Of a stretch of DNA of 64,000 bases, positions 8,493 to 17,996 are shown piece by piece; the stretch's first letter is position 1; each line of letters opens with the position of its first letter. Under the pieces are notes generated by a model, which did not search any database, was not told the origin of the DNA, and worked only from the letters and a program-made list of their open reading frames with translations. The position numbers and the translations under genes were made by a program. Source of the stretch: JANNSO01 sp964485395 (GTDB lineage Bacteria; Spirochaetota; Spirochaetia; Treponematales; UBA12059); NCBI GenBank assembly GCA_964485395.1, contig CAZAJF010000017.1, forward strand, positions 1-64,000, read 5' to 3'.

Positions 8493-9827
8493 ATGGACAG
8501 ACCCTGTTACGGCATTGGCGATATACGAATCTACGTTCCGAAAATGCTACTGAAGCTTTCCGATCTTGTCGAGGCCAGAATCGCGGAAAATCCGAATCTG
8601 GAGCGTTCTTTCGGGCGCGCCATGGCTATAACCGGGCAGCGAGCCATTCGCTTTCCTGCTCCCGGCGAAGATAGCGCCACCATGGCAGCGGAGGCGGCGT
8701 ACAGCCTTCTCTCCGACAATTCCGGAAAAGCGCTGGCTGGTCTACGCTATATTTCCGTGGGTACGGAAACGGGATTGGACCATAGCAAGCCATTGGCGGC
8801 ATACGTGCAGGGAATGCTTCAGCGCTCGGGGCTGCCGGTTCCGTCCAGCCTTGCTTCTTTTCAGGTACAGCACGCGTGCGCCGGCGGAACCTTGGGCATG
8901 ATGGCTATTCTCGGAATGCTCGCGGCCACCGACCGTGACGAGACGGGCTTGGTCATAGCGACGGATATTGCGCGCTACACCCTGAAATCCACGGCCGAGG
9001 TGACGCAAGGCGCGGGAGCTGCGGCGGTTCTGCTTGAAAAGAACCCGCGGCTGCTGGAATTGGATCTCGACAGCACGGGACTCTGTTCCAACGACGTGGA
9101 TGATTTTTTTCGTCCATTGGGCAGCGTAACCGCCATGGTCAAAGGCACCTATTCCATGGATTGCTATCACCAGAGCCTCGAGGAGGCTTTGCTGGATCAT
9201 GCGGCGCGCGCCGGCCGCTCAGCGGTCGAGGTTCTCGAATCCACCGATTTCGTGGTACTTCACACACCGTTCCGCAATATGCCCGAGATGGCCATGAAAA
9301 AGCTCCTGGCCCGGCATCTGAACAAGGATGAAGCCGCTGCGATCGCCTGGCTCGAGGAACGCGGATTCTACCGTGGAATAGACCCTATCGCCGACATAGG
9401 AAACTCGTATTCGGCCAGCCTTTTTATTTTTCTGGCCAACTTGCTCAAGGATCGCTACAGCAAAATGGGCGACGATATCGTAGGAAAGAAGATTCTTCTC
9501 GCGTCCTACGGCTCGGGCAATATCATGATCGTCATGCAAGCCACCGTATCCAAGGAAGCTCCGCGCATAATCGCCGGGTGGAACATGGACGAGATGCTGG
9601 GTGGGCATATCCCGGCTACCATGGCGGAATATGACCACTGGACGCAAGGGATGGGACACGGCTACGGCGAAAAAGTGAAGCCGTCGGAAGCCACTTCGAA
9701 GTTCAGGCTGACCGGGGTTCGTGCTGACGGTTACAGGGAGTATGAGCATGAGCGGAGCGGAATCGATAGAAGGACGCAAGAACAGACACCTGGAACTATG
9801 CATCAAAGCGGATCTGTACAAAATTGA
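8493..9827 (+). CDS. mvaS: HMG-CoA synthase
   Basis: Condenses acetyl-CoA with acetoacetyl-CoA to HMG-CoA, the entry reaction of the mevalonate pathway. The 444-residue thiolase-fold protein has the nucleophile Cys in QHACAGGT at residue 129, ATDIARYTL, and the catalytic His in VVLHTPFRNMPEMA near residue 253. It is longer than most bacterial members: the conserved part seems to end at GYREYE, and the last 25 or so residues are an unconserved-looking tail encoded within the overlap with the isomerase gene. Start ATG 8493 has AAGGGA upstream. No acetyl-CoA acetyltransferase gene is in the window. Confidence 0.9.
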   Translation: MDRPCYGIGDIRIYVPKMLLKLSDLVEARIAENPNLERSFGRAMAITGQRAIRFPAPGEDSATMAAEAAYSLLSDNSGKALAGLRYISVGTETGLDHSKPLAAYVQGMLQRSGLPVPSSLASFQVQHACAGGTLGMMAILGMLAATDRDETGLVIATDIARYTLKSTAEVTQGAGAAAVLLEKNPRLLELDLDSTGLCSNDVDDFFRPLGSVTAMVKGTYSMDCYHQSLEEALLDHAARAGRSAVEVLESTDFVVLHTPFRNMPEMAMKKLLARHLNKDEAAAIAWLEERGFYRGIDPIADIGNSYSASLFIFLANLLKDRYSKMGDDIVGKKILLASYGSGNIMIVMQATVSKEAPRIIAGWNMDEMLGGHIPATMAEYDHWTQGMGHGYGEKVKPSEATSKFRLTGVRADGYREYEHERSGIDRRTQEQTPGTMHQSGSVQN

Positions 9828-10779
9828 GGGTGACGGCGCAGGCTTCGAAAAAATAACTTTTTGCCATAAATCGATGCCGGAAATCGATGCCGGCAAACTG
9901 GACTGCTCCGTTCAATTTCTGGGACGCAGCGTAAAACTCCCGTTTTTCATCTCCTGCATGACGGGCGGCGCGACCAACGGGCTTTCCGTGAACCGGGAGC
10001 TTGCCATGGCTGCCCAAGCGCTCGGAATTCCGGTAGGCATGGGATCCATACGGGTTTTGGCCAGCCGGCCCGACCTTGCCGAGCAATTCAGGCTCAAGCG
10101 ATGGGCACCGGACGTGCCGGTGCTTGCGAACATCGGAGCCGTTCAGGTACGCGACATGCCCGCTGCCGAGATACTCAGGCTCGTGGCCCTTACGGAAGCC
10201 GACGCGCTGGTAATACACCTGAACGCGGGCCAGGAACTGTTCCAGCCCGGAGGTGACAGGAACTTCACGGGAATCAGTGATGCCTTGGCGCGCTTCGCGG
10301 AAAAATCTCCCTACCCGGTCATCGTCAAGGAAACGGGATTCGGCATCGCGCCGGAAGAAATAAAATTCCTGTTGGATTCCGGGGTTGCCTACGTGGACCT
10401 TGCCGGGGCCGGAGGCACGAATTGGATCAGCGTGGAGGCTTTCCGCCTTGAAGGCGCCGACGCTTCGGTGGCGGAGGAATTCCGGGACTGGGGCTATAAA
10501 ACGGCGCAACTGCTGCAGCGTGCGCCTACCGGCACGGAAAAGATACTGGCTTCGGGGGGAATCCGCACGGGCGGCGATTGCGCCAAGGCTTTAGCCCTCG
10601 GAGCCGTGCTTTGCGGCATGGCAACCCCGTTGGTGCGCTGCGCTGCCAGCGGCGGCAGCCAGGCGGTCGTCGATTACCTGGAAAGACTGGCTTTCGCGCT
10701 CAAGACGATCATGGTGCTCACGGGCAGCCCCACGATCGCCTCCCTGCGGCGCGAAGGCGTTATTTCTTCGGCTTCCTGA
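9748..10779 (+). CDS. fni: Isopentenyl-diphosphate delta-isomerase, type 2
   Basis: FMN-dependent interconversion of isopentenyl and dimethylallyl diphosphate. TIM-barrel flavoprotein of 343 residues: RKNRHLELC at the N-terminus (type 2 signature region), FISCMTGGA, MGSIRV, LVIHLNAGQELFQPGGDRNF, VIVKETGFGI, DLAGAGGTNW and ASGGIRTGGD with the phosphate-binding loop. ATG 9748 is chosen since GGGAG lies 7 nt upstream; two earlier in-frame starts (9721, 9742) exist. The gene begins 80 nt before HMG-CoA synthase ends, in another frame, and its last 20 nt overlap the convergent parC end. Confidence 0.92.
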   Translation: MSGAESIEGRKNRHLELCIKADLYKIEGDGAGFEKITFCHKSMPEIDAGKLDCSVQFLGRSVKLPFFISCMTGGATNGLSVNRELAMAAQALGIPVGMGSIRVLASRPDLAEQFRLKRWAPDVPVLANIGAVQVRDMPAAEILRLVALTEADALVIHLNAGQELFQPGGDRNFTGISDALARFAEKSPYPVIVKETGFGIAPEEIKFLLDSGVAYVDLAGAGGTNWISVEAFRLEGADASVAEEFRDWGYKTAQLLQRAPTGTEKILASGGIRTGGDCAKALALGAVLCGMATPLVRCAASGGSQAVVDYLERLAFALKTIMVLTGSPTIASLRREGVISSAS

Positions 10780-12910
10780 CGGCGGCCTTGTCCAGCAGGC
10801 TGCTTCCCGGCTTTCGCGCTGTCTTCGCGGCGTCAATCGGTTTTGCTTTTTCCGCCGTGGTCTTTTTGGCTGGGGCGGATTTTTTTTTGCCTACGGGACT
10901 TTTGGCGTCCGCTTTTTTCTCTGTGGTGGCCTTTTTCGCCAAGGGCGCTTTCTTGCTTGCCGCAGGAGTCTTTATCTTGACCGGTTCGTCGAACAAGCCA
11001 CCCGTTTCAAGAGCCTCCACGGACTTTACCTCGCGCGGAGCGATCTTCACCCCGTTGGCCTTGAGCCCTTTCACATCGAAGCTGGAAACCTTGAAAGTCT
11101 CCTCGGCGATCTTGAGCCGGCCTTTTGGCACGTAGCGAACCACGAATTTCTTGGAAGGTTCGGCGGTAAAAAACAAAAGCTGCGCGTTTTCGGGAACAAG
11201 GTGGTAATCCTTGTTCATGATCCAGCCTTCTATCTGCGCCCGCTTGATATACGGGTGTCCGTTTTTGGGATCCTTGTAGATGACGGTAAACACGACGCTC
11301 GAGAGGGCGTCCTTGTCCGCGACGGCGCAATAGGCCATCTCGCGGTCCACGAACAACTTGTCCGGCAGCGGGGTTACCGCGTACATGCCGGTACGCCGGA
11401 TAACTAAAAGCTTGTCGAACGGGGACACGTCGAACAGGAATTCGCCCGATGACACGGCGCTGCCCAAATACCCGGATTGCCTGTCGTAACGGAGCGCGAT
11501 ATCCCGCCTCGCTGCTTCCTTGACGTCGACCTTGCTGAAGGACAGAAGCTTTGTTTTGCGTTTCCACGATGGGCGCAGCCCTGCGGCGATCTTGGTCAGG
11601 AACGCAATGCCGTACTCGGTCAGGTGCGCAAGGTTGTAGCGGGCTTCCTTGAGCTTTCCCTTGAGGATATCCAGTTCTTTCTTGGCTTTTTCTATGTCGA
11701 ACAGCGATATGCGGCGGATGGGAATCTTGAGAAGGCGCTCCACGTCGTCTTCCGTTACGTCGCGCTTGATCTCCGAGGCGAATTGGGCAAGTCCGTCGAA
11801 TACGGCTTTATACACGCTTTCCTGCGTCTTCTTGTTTTCAATCTGCTTATAGACGCGTTCCTCGATGAAAATGCGCTCGAGCGTGCGCGCGTGGATATCG
11901 TCCAGGAGCTCCTTGACCGTTACGTCGAGCTCGGCTTTCATGATTTTAAGGAGATGCTTGGCGTGATACCTGATGACTTCGGACACCGTCATGATGGTTG
12001 GCGTGCCGTCCTTGATGACGAGCAGGTTGCACGAGATGGACTGTTCGCACTGGGTGAAGGCGAACAGCGCGTCCACGGTATCGCCTGAGTATTCGCCGCG
12101 CGCCAGCTTAATCTCGATCTCAACCTTGTCGGTCGTGAAGTCGCTGATGGAGGCTATCTTGATGCGGCCTTTTTTGGCTGCAGCCTCGACGCTCTCGATG
12201 AGGCTCTCCGTCGTTACGCCGTACGGCAGATCCCGCACGACCAGGCGCTTGGGGTCGGAACTGTCCAGCGTCGCGCGGACTCGCACCTTGCCGATACCGT
12301 CCTCGTATTCCGAAATATCCACGAGGCCGCCCGTGGGAAAATCCGGATACAGGCTAAAAGGCTGACCGCTCAAGCAGGCTATTTCCGCCTCGATCACCTC
12401 CACGGGATTATGGGGCAGGATCTTCGTGCTCATGCCCACGGCGATGCCGTCCGCGCCCGTAATGACCACGAGAGGCAGCTTGGCGGGGAATGCGACCGGC
12501 TCGTGGTTTCTGCCGTCGTAGCTTTCCTCGTACTGGGTTATCTTGGAATTATAAAGAATTTCCTTGGCGAAGGGAGTAACGCGGCATTCTATGTACCTGG
12601 CGGCCGAGGCTTCGTCGCCGGTATAGATATTGCCGAAGTTGCCCTGCTTGTCTATGAACAGTTCCTTGTTGGCGAGAACGACGAGGGCGGAATATATGGA
12701 CGCGTCCCCGTGCGGATGGTATTTCATGCAATGGCCCACGACGTTGGCCACCTTGTGGTATTTTCCGTCGTCAACCTCGAACAGGGTGTGCATTATGCGC
12801 CTCTGCACCGGCTTGAGGCCGTCGTCCAGGTCGGGGATGGCCCGATCCTTGATGACGTAGCTCGCGTAGTACAGGAAATTCTCGCTGAATATTTTCTTTA
12901 CGTATGCCAT
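10760..12910 (-). CDS. parC: DNA topoisomerase IV subunit A
   Basis: Breaks and rejoins DNA in the A2B2 topoisomerase IV. The 716-residue protein has the GyrA/ParC core: LDDGLKPVQRRI near residue 30, HPHGDASIYSAL near residue 65, and the catalytic Tyr in AARYIECR near residue 105. A long coiled region (about 350-430) follows, and a C-terminal region without clear GyrA-box repeats. The last 70 residues are a Lys/Ala/Pro-rich tail like histone H1. Lies 13 nt after parE, which supports topoisomerase IV rather than gyrase. The 3' end overlaps the 3' end of the convergent isomerase gene by 20 nt. Confidence 0.87.
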   Translation of the reverse strand: MAYVKKIFSENFLYYASYVIKDRAIPDLDDGLKPVQRRIMHTLFEVDDGKYHKVANVVGHCMKYHPHGDASIYSALVVLANKELFIDKQGNFGNIYTGDEASAARYIECRVTPFAKEILYNSKITQYEESYDGRNHEPVAFPAKLPLVVITGADGIAVGMSTKILPHNPVEVIEAEIACLSGQPFSLYPDFPTGGLVDISEYEDGIGKVRVRATLDSSDPKRLVVRDLPYGVTTESLIESVEAAAKKGRIKIASISDFTTDKVEIEIKLARGEYSGDTVDALFAFTQCEQSISCNLLVIKDGTPTIMTVSEVIRYHAKHLLKIMKAELDVTVKELLDDIHARTLERIFIEERVYKQIENKKTQESVYKAVFDGLAQFASEIKRDVTEDDVERLLKIPIRRISLFDIEKAKKELDILKGKLKEARYNLAHLTEYGIAFLTKIAAGLRPSWKRKTKLLSFSKVDVKEAARRDIALRYDRQSGYLGSAVSSGEFLFDVSPFDKLLVIRRTGMYAVTPLPDKLFVDREMAYCAVADKDALSSVVFTVIYKDPKNGHPYIKRAQIEGWIMNKDYHLVPENAQLLFFTAEPSKKFVVRYVPKGRLKIAEETFKVSSFDVKGLKANGVKIAPREVKSVEALETGGLFDEPVKIKTPAASKKAPLAKKATTEKKADAKSPVGKKKSAPAKKTTAEKAKPIDAAKTARKPGSSLLDKAAVRKPKK

Positions 12911-12923
12911 TGTTTTCTTCCTG

Positions 12924-14732
12924 TCAGAGGTCGTTTATCAGATTGGACATGATGTAGTCGCGGCGGGTCGGGGTATTCTTGCCCATGTAGAACTCGAGCA
13001 CCTCGGGTACGCCTTTCAAAGTCTGCAGGTCTACCGAGACGAGCCTCATGTCCTCGGCGATGAACTGGCCGAACTCGCTGGGGCTAATCTCCCCGAGTCC
13101 CTTGAACCTCGTGGTTTCCGAACTCGTGCCAAGGTTTTTCTGGGCTTCGTCGCGCTCCTTCGCCGTATAGCAATATTTCGTTTCCTTCTTGTTGCGAACG
13201 CGGAACAGCGGCGTTTCCAGGATGAATATCCTGCCCTGCGTCACGAGCTCTTCAAAAAAGGTGAGGAAAAAAGTAAGCAGCAGGTTGCGTATATGGAAAC
13301 CGTCGTAGTCGGCGTCCGTGGCCAGCACGATGCGCGCATAGCGCAGGCCCTCGATATCGTTCTCGATGCCCAGCGCCATCATCATGTTGTAGAGTTCTTC
13401 GTTTTTGTAGATTGCCGTACGCTTGGTGCCGTACATGTTCTCGGGCTTGCCCCTCAGGCTGAATATGGCTTGGGTGTATACGTCGCGCGCGCTTACCATG
13501 GATCCGGTAGCGGATTGGCCTTCCGTAAGGAATATCGTGGAAAGGTCGCCCTTGTCGCCGTCGCCGAGGTGCAGCTTGCAGTCCTTGAGCTTGGGAATCT
13601 TGTGCTCGATTTTCTTTGCGGCCTCGCGGGCTTCCTTCTTGACCACGTTCAGTTCGGTGCGCAACTTCTCGTTGGTGACGATTTTTTCCTGGAGTTTCTT
13701 GGCGGCGGCGGGATTCCGCCGGAGGTAATCGTCGATACCGCGCTTGACCTCCTGCATGATCCACGGCTTTATATCGCCGTTGCCCAGCTTGTTCTTGGTC
13801 TGGCTCTCGAACATAGGGTTCTTGAGCTTGATGGCCACCGCGGCCGCTATGCCCTCGCGTACGTCCTCGCCCTTGTAGGAACTTTGGTAAAACTCGTTGA
13901 CGGCCTTGAGGAATCCTTCGCGGAACGCCGACAGGTGGGTTCCGCCGTCCGAAGTATACTGTCCGTTTACGAACGAAAAATATTCCTCTCCGTAATTATT
14001 GGTATGCGTGAAGGAAAATTCCATCTTGTCGCCGCGCCAGTAGCCGGCATCGTACAGCACGTCGGTGCCGGTCTCGTCCCTGAGCAGGTCCAGGAGGCCG
14101 TTGTCGCTCGAAAAATCCTGGCCGTTCAACTCGAGGGTAAGTCCCGAATTAAGGTAGGCGTAATGCCTCATTCGTTTCTCGACGAATTCCATATTATAGG
14201 AATAGTCGCCGAAGATCGTGGGGTCCGGGGTAAATTCGACGAGCGTTCCGTTTGGCTCTCGCTTTGCGTCGCCCTCTTTTTTTGACTTGAGCACGCCTTG
14301 CCCGAAGATGGCCTCAAAAAATTTTCCGTCGCGGTAGGATACGACGCGGAAATGCTCGGAAAGCGCATTGACTGCCTTGGTGCCCACGCCGTTCAAGCCG
14401 ACGGAAAACTGGAATACGTCGTCATTGTATTTCGCGCCTGTATTGATTACCGAAACGCACTCGATAACTTTGCCCAGAGGAATCCCGCGACCCCGGTCGC
14501 GAACGCTCACGGAACCGTTCTGTATCGTGATGCTTACCCGCTTGCCGTGTCCCATGATGTATTCGTCGACGGCGTTGTCCACGACTTCCTTGAGCAAAAT
14601 GTAGATACCGTCGTCCGGATTGGCGCCTACCCCCAACCGGCCTATATACATCCCGGTTCGGAGGCGGATATGTTCCAGCGACGAAAGAGTCTTTATCTTC
14701 GATTCGTCGTATTTGTTCGATTGTGTTGCCAT
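12924..14732 (-). CDS. parE: DNA topoisomerase IV subunit B
   Basis: ATPase subunit partnering ParC. The 602-residue protein starts at ATG 14732 (MATQSNKYDES). It has a GHKL ATPase part (IYILLKEVVDNAVDEY, RDRGRGIPLG, GLNGVGTKAVNALS), a transducer region, then the TOPRIM domain (LTEGQSATGS near residue 445, LATDADYDGFHIRNLL). The first TOPRIM motif reads EGQSA, where gyrase B has EGDSA; the same change is known from some bacterial ParE proteins and does not remove the catalytic Glu. Ends with TRRDYIMSNLI, typical of the family. First gene of the parE-parC pair. Confidence 0.88.
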   Translation of the reverse strand: MATQSNKYDESKIKTLSSLEHIRLRTGMYIGRLGVGANPDDGIYILLKEVVDNAVDEYIMGHGKRVSITIQNGSVSVRDRGRGIPLGKVIECVSVINTGAKYNDDVFQFSVGLNGVGTKAVNALSEHFRVVSYRDGKFFEAIFGQGVLKSKKEGDAKREPNGTLVEFTPDPTIFGDYSYNMEFVEKRMRHYAYLNSGLTLELNGQDFSSDNGLLDLLRDETGTDVLYDAGYWRGDKMEFSFTHTNNYGEEYFSFVNGQYTSDGGTHLSAFREGFLKAVNEFYQSSYKGEDVREGIAAAVAIKLKNPMFESQTKNKLGNGDIKPWIMQEVKRGIDDYLRRNPAAAKKLQEKIVTNEKLRTELNVVKKEAREAAKKIEHKIPKLKDCKLHLGDGDKGDLSTIFLTEGQSATGSMVSARDVYTQAIFSLRGKPENMYGTKRTAIYKNEELYNMMMALGIENDIEGLRYARIVLATDADYDGFHIRNLLLTFFLTFFEELVTQGRIFILETPLFRVRNKKETKYCYTAKERDEAQKNLGTSSETTRFKGLGEISPSEFGQFIAEDMRLVSVDLQTLKGVPEVLEFYMGKNTPTRRDYIMSNLINDL

Positions 14733-14787
14733 GGTGCGGAGTATACCATAAAACCGCGTCCAGAGAAAAGTTCCCCGGAAAAAAATC

Positions 14788-17700
14788 CTAGGGAACCACG
14801 ACGACCCGGTTGCGGCCTGCCTTTTTTGCCTGGTACAGGGCATTGTCCGCGACCTCGACCAGCCGCGTCATTTCCTCCATGCCGGACGGCACGAACGAGG
14901 CGCCGCCGATGCTCAGCGTAACCGAAGGCTCGACGTCGGAAGCCTCGTGCTGGATATGAAGATTCTGCACGGCCGCCCGTATGCGCTCGGCCACCTTGGC
15001 GAGACCTTCCGCGGAAACACCGGGTAGCAGCACGATGAACTCCTCGCCGCCGTAGCGCGAAACCGTATCCTGCTGCCGATCGAGCGATTTTTTTATAACA
15101 TCCGCGACCTTCATGAGGCACTCGTCGCCCGCCTGATGGCCGTAGCAGTCGTTAAAGGGCTTGAAATGGTCGATGTCCGCCATGAGCACGCCCAGCGGTT
15201 CCTGGAGATTGATGGCGGCGGCGAAACGACGCGACAGCTCGAGGGTGAGGGCCCTGCGGTTGAAAAGGCCGGTGAGCCCGTCGTGGGAAGCCATGTCCTC
15301 CAGCTTTTCGTTGGCGTTCTCCAACTCCAGCTTGAGCTTGGACAGTTCCATGACCTTGCCCGAGAGCAAAGCCCTGCTCCGGATCACGAAAAGCACGCCG
15401 ATCATACCTCCAAGGAATAGAACGTAGAGCAGGATGGCCCACCAGCGCAGCCATGGAGCGGTGGAAACTTCCATGAGGATTCCCGAGCCTTCCTCATTCC
15501 ACACCCCGTCGCTATTGGATGCCTTGACCCGGAACCTGTACTTGCCGCCGGGAAGATTCGTATACGAGGCATAGTAGCGCGAGCCGCTATAGACCCAATC
15601 CTCGTCGAACCCTTCCAGCATATACGCATACTGGTTAAGGAGCGGGTCCTTGTAAGCCAGCGCCGCGAAGGTAAAGGCTATGTAGTCGTTGTTCCATTCG
15701 AGCTTTACGTCTTGATCGAACCAAGGAGCCACGGAGGGATTCAAAGGACCGGAGTTCAGGTTGATTCCCGTAAACCGAACGACGGGGTTCGCCTTGTTTT
15801 CCTTCATCAATTTCGGGTCTATCCGAAACAGGGCGTTAAAGGCGCCGAAATACAGTACGCCGTTTTTATTGCGGAATCGGCCTCCGGAAAATTCACTGTA
15901 GCGAAGCTCGCTGTTGGCCGTGTACGGTCGGAATCGATTCGTTGCCGGTTCCATGACCGACAGGCCGGTTGCGGTGGCTACCCAAATATTGCCCAGCGAA
16001 TCGGACAGGATGGAATTGACGACATTCGACGACAAGCCGTCGCGCTTCGTCCAATGCCTGAAGGAATCGGTCGTTTCATCATATTGATTCACCCCCCCGC
16101 CGTTGGTGGCGATCCAGAGCACGCCTTTGGAATCTACATGCAGTTCCCGGATAATCTTGGAGGTAAGGGTCTGAATGTCGGCGGGATCGTTTTTATAGTG
16201 GGCAAAGGTACCGTCGCCGTTGTAACGATTCAAGCCGTCGTTTGTGCCTATCCATAGGCGACCCTTGCTGTCGTAAGTCATGGCGTAGATCAGGTTGGCG
16301 CTTAAGCCCTTTGGATCGGAAACGACCGCCGGAAAATGCATGAACTTTCCGGTTTTACGGTTCCAGTACTCAAGTCCCTTGGTATAGGTGCCTATCCAGA
16401 AATTTCCGGTACCCGGCTCTTCAACCATGGAGTATACCACCGGATCCGAGAGGGAATCAGGATTTTTGGGGTCGTTGGTATATCGTTCGAACGAATCCGA
16501 AGCTTCCAGGTACCGGGCAAAACCTGCGTTGGTAAGAATCCAGATAGAACCTGTCGAATCTTCGTAAAGGCAGGTGATGATATCGTTAGGCAGGCTGGAG
16601 GCCTTGTTCTTGTCATAGCGGTAATGGCGAAAAGCCTTGGCGCCGGGATCGAGCCGATCCAATCCTCCATTATACGTTCCCACCCAAATTCTTCCCTTTG
16701 AATCCTCGAGAACCGCGTTAGTCTTGCCTGAAGACCGAGAGGCCGGGTTGCCCGCTTCGTAGGCATACAGCATGAATCCTTCGGGATCGCGGAGCATGTG
16801 GCTGAAACCGCCTCCGTTGGTTCCAATCCAGGTTTCGCCGGAATTATCGATGAACATGGAGTAGACCGTATCGTGGGCAATGGACCATTCGCGGTCGGTG
16901 CCTTTCTGGTAACGGGTTATCTTTGCGCTTGCCTTGTCCAGTTCGAACAAGCCGCCGCCCCAGGTTCCCGCGTAAACTCGCTTTTTATCCTGCGCATTCA
17001 CGAAATAAATCCGGTCGTCATCGGTTTTATAGTAAACGCTCTCGCCGTTTATCGGGTTGTAGCTGCAGATACCGGCAAACCAGGCACCTATCCATAAAAT
17101 CCCGGCGCTGTCTTCCTTGACGCTCATGATGTAATCGGAAGGAAACGGGTTGGCGGTTTTTTCACCGGGCCGAACCCGGGAGAAGCTGTCGGTATCCTGC
17201 AGATAGCGGTACAATCCGCCGCCGGAAGTTCCAACCCAAAACTGTCCTCTGGAATCAAGGAGGAGCGAACGGATCAGCCCGGATGAAATCATGGCAGGAT
17301 CGTCTTTTTTGGCGGTATAATGGATAAAAGTGCCCGTTTTCTCGTCAAAGCGGTCAAGTCCTTCCAAGGTTCCCACCCAAAGGCGCCCATCCCTGTCGCG
17401 AGCGATGGAGATGACGACATCGTTTACGAGAGAATCGGGAACCTGGGCATCATGATGCCAGGCCTGGAATCTTTGCGTTCTGGTATCAAAACGGGTAAGC
17501 CCGCCGTAGGTGCCAATCCAGATAACTTCTCCGCCGGTATCAAGGAACATAGTTTGAATGAGGTTATGGGGAAGGCTGCCTTCATCGAAAGGCTCGTTTT
17601 CATAAACCTGAAAGGAGTGGCCGTCATAGCGGTGAAGCCCTCCTTGCGTACCGAACCATAAAAACCCGGCGGCATCCTGTACTATGGAAGATACCGAAGC

Positions 17701-17847
17701 ATTTTCCAAACCTTCCCGCAAGGATATGTTTACAAACCGCGTATGGGTATCCTGAGCAAACAAAGAAACCACGCAATTTATTGATATAAATAAAATTAGC
17801 AAAATCAAACGGCTCACGCGAATCCGCATATCCAGAAAATATGGCAT
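14788..17847 (-). CDS. Propeller sensor diguanylate cyclase
   Basis: Membrane-anchored sensor making c-di-GMP. A signal/anchor segment (LILLILFISINCVVSLFAQ) is followed by some twelve two-component-regulator propeller repeats with the recurring pattern D-x-x-G-x-x-W-x-G-T. Then come a Y_Y_Y domain (about residues 700-780), a membrane helix near 790-812, a coiled linker and a GGDEF domain. The active site is YGGEEF near residue 930, and RQQD sits exactly five residues before it, so the product-inhibition site is present. There is no histidine kinase or response regulator domain. ATG 17847 is chosen for the GGAGAGG upstream; starts at 17829 or 17871 are possible. Ligand unknown. Confidence 0.88.
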   Translation of the reverse strand: MPYFLDMRIRVSRLILLILFISINCVVSLFAQDTHTRFVNISLREGLENASVSSIVQDAAGFLWFGTQGGLHRYDGHSFQVYENEPFDEGSLPHNLIQTMFLDTGGEVIWIGTYGGLTRFDTRTQRFQAWHHDAQVPDSLVNDVVISIARDRDGRLWVGTLEGLDRFDEKTGTFIHYTAKKDDPAMISSGLIRSLLLDSRGQFWVGTSGGGLYRYLQDTDSFSRVRPGEKTANPFPSDYIMSVKEDSAGILWIGAWFAGICSYNPINGESVYYKTDDDRIYFVNAQDKKRVYAGTWGGGLFELDKASAKITRYQKGTDREWSIAHDTVYSMFIDNSGETWIGTNGGGFSHMLRDPEGFMLYAYEAGNPASRSSGKTNAVLEDSKGRIWVGTYNGGLDRLDPGAKAFRHYRYDKNKASSLPNDIITCLYEDSTGSIWILTNAGFARYLEASDSFERYTNDPKNPDSLSDPVVYSMVEEPGTGNFWIGTYTKGLEYWNRKTGKFMHFPAVVSDPKGLSANLIYAMTYDSKGRLWIGTNDGLNRYNGDGTFAHYKNDPADIQTLTSKIIRELHVDSKGVLWIATNGGGVNQYDETTDSFRHWTKRDGLSSNVVNSILSDSLGNIWVATATGLSVMEPATNRFRPYTANSELRYSEFSGGRFRNKNGVLYFGAFNALFRIDPKLMKENKANPVVRFTGINLNSGPLNPSVAPWFDQDVKLEWNNDYIAFTFAALAYKDPLLNQYAYMLEGFDEDWVYSGSRYYASYTNLPGGKYRFRVKASNSDGVWNEEGSGILMEVSTAPWLRWWAILLYVLFLGGMIGVLFVIRSRALLSGKVMELSKLKLELENANEKLEDMASHDGLTGLFNRRALTLELSRRFAAAINLQEPLGVLMADIDHFKPFNDCYGHQAGDECLMKVADVIKKSLDRQQDTVSRYGGEEFIVLLPGVSAEGLAKVAERIRAAVQNLHIQHEASDVEPSVTLSIGGASFVPSGMEEMTRLVEVADNALYQAKKAGRNRVVVVP

Positions 17848-17996
17848 ATTTTGTTGTTCCCTCTCCGACATACTACTATAATGACTGCCCGGGATATTTG
17901 CAAATATTAAATGCGGCCATCCAAAAATGGCGGAATTAGCCCGTTGCTCTTGCACTGTCGCAGCGCTTAGGATACATTTAAAGAGCGAGGGGAACT

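Noticed and set aside
3485..9896. Long open frames opposite or shifted to the mevalonate genes
   Set aside because: They follow from GC-rich codon bias; none shows a motif or proper ribosome site, and the enzyme frames explain the region.
10795..14921. Long plus-strand frames opposite parC and parE
   Set aside because: Antisense shadows of highly conserved topoisomerase genes.
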